This document shows, in pieces, positions 23,822 to 24,285 of a stretch of 24,285 nucleotides of DNA. The stretch covers positions 1-24,285 of the forward strand of contig JAGUYV010000397.1 of the NCBI GenBank assembly GCA_020061125.1. The letters run 5' to 3'. The notes under the pieces are model-generated. The model had not been told where the DNA came from. It saw only the letters and a list, made by a program, of their open reading frames with translations, and did no database searches. The DNA is from a bacterium. GTDB lineage: Bacteria > UBP15 > UBA6099 > DSWB01. The first letter of the stretch is position 1, and every line of letters starts with the position of its first letter. The position numbers and the translations under genes are program-made.

Positions 23822-24285
23822 ATGGACGGAAGCGGAGAACAATTGCTGATTTGCAACGCGGGTGTTTGGGCGGACCGCCCGGCGCGCGCCGTGGCCGTGA
23901 AACACGGCGGAATCGCCGCCGTTGGCTCCGAGGACGAGTGCCGCGCCGCGCTCCCCGGCGGGTTCGAGACCCTCGATCTGCAAGGCGCGGCTTTGCTTCC
24001 CGGTTTCATAGACACGCACCTGCACCCCGTGCCCATGATTTATTACACAATGAACCTGAACCTTGAGGGCGCGCCCAGCCTGCTCGCTGTGCAGGACGCG
24101 TATCGCGAGGCCGCCGCCGCAAAAAAGCCGGGCGAATGGGTCGTGGGCCTGCAATTCGACGAAAACAGCCTGGACACGCCCCGGCTGCTGACGCGCGCGG
24201 ACCTGGACGCGGCATGTCCGGACCGCCCGGCCGTGGCCATCAAGCGAGATGGTCACATGATCATCGCCAACACTGCGGCCATGCG
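23822..24285 (+). CDS. YtcJ-like metal-dependent amidohydrolase, N-terminal part (cut by right edge)
   Basis: The frame runs from an ATG with an excellent GGAGGAACC site to the window end without a stop, giving the first 154 residues of a protein that is usually about 500-550 long. The N-terminal part is the small beta domain of the family (LLICNAGVWADRPARAVAV, then GGIAAVG). It is followed by the metal motif LLPGFIDTHLHP (the HxH on strand 1) and VAIKRDGHMIIANTAAM, which matches the 'R.DGH...N..A' segment of YtcJ/NfdA-type amidohydrolases. The enzyme likely hydrolyses an amide or formamide in the cytoplasm; the substrate is unknown. It begins 23 bases after the lipoprotein stop, so it is probably co-transcribed. 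Confidence 0.88.
   Translation, partial: MDGSGEQLLICNAGVWADRPARAVAVKHGGIAAVGSEDECRAALPGGFETLDLQGAALLPGFIDTHLHPVPMIYYTMNLNLEGAPSLLAVQDAYREAAAAKKPGEWVVGLQFDENSLDTPRLLTRADLDAACPDRPAVAIKRDGHMIIANTAAM

Overview
The window is a high-GC bacterial chromosomal segment with ordinary bacterial gene structure: Shine-Dalgarno-like sites, ATG, GTG and TTG starts, and sigma70-type promoters. It reads like a free-living, probably motile, Gram-negative-type bacterium, because it has a flagellin with a sigma28-like promoter, a lipobox lipoprotein, a FecR-domain exported protein and a GH38 mannosidase. The mixture resembles poorly cultured saccharolytic lineages (PVC-related or Hydrogenedentes/Sumerlaeota-like), but nothing in the sequence fixes the phylum and I do not assign one. 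I saw no rRNA, CRISPR array or intact insertion sequence.

Layout. 1-1609 (+): the 3' end of dnaJ, then a Ppx/GppA-type phosphatase. 1656-2854 (-): tRNA-Pro(UGG) with its own promoter and a leader hairpin, and behind it a stand-alone NtrC-type AAA+ regulator lacking the GAFTGA loop. 3008-9314 (+): an SDR epimerase, a Dabb-domain protein, a GH38 alpha-mannosidase, a NodB-type polysaccharide deacetylase and an amidohydrolase_2 protein. 9357-12560 (+): a sigma28-like promoter, a leader of about 300 nt, a 936-residue flagellin with a very large duplicated insert, and a strong terminator shared with the convergent cyclase-family hydrolase (12609-13376, -). 13536-13985 (+): an unrecognised small protein. 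14047-16628 (-): a MobA-like nucleotidyltransferase, TerB-like protein and HAD-IB phosphatase run, preceded by a DUF2284 cysteine-rich protein.

16640-19505 is visibly more AT-rich than everything around it. It holds a long gene-poor stretch, a possible decayed gene fragment, a perfect 18-bp palindrome, and a 647-residue FapA/DUF342 protein fused to an excisionase/MerR-type helix-turn-helix. This is the clearest candidate for acquired DNA and for something not well described.

19506-21222 (-): a FecR-domain exported protein ending in a tandem cysteine motif, followed by a TrmJ-type RNA methyltransferase. 21474-24285 (+): a B12-binding-fold radical SAM protein, a lipoprotein resembling the DUF6263 group, and the start of a YtcJ-like amidohydrolase cut by the window edge.

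The genes do not form one pathway. Apparent operons are short (dnaJ-ppx; the nucleotidyltransferase-TerB-HAD run; fecR-trmJ; lipoprotein-amidohydrolase). The mannosidase and deacetylase suggest glycan processing, and the nucleotidyltransferase-HAD pair suggests synthesis of an activated small molecule; both are inferences from family and neighbourhood.
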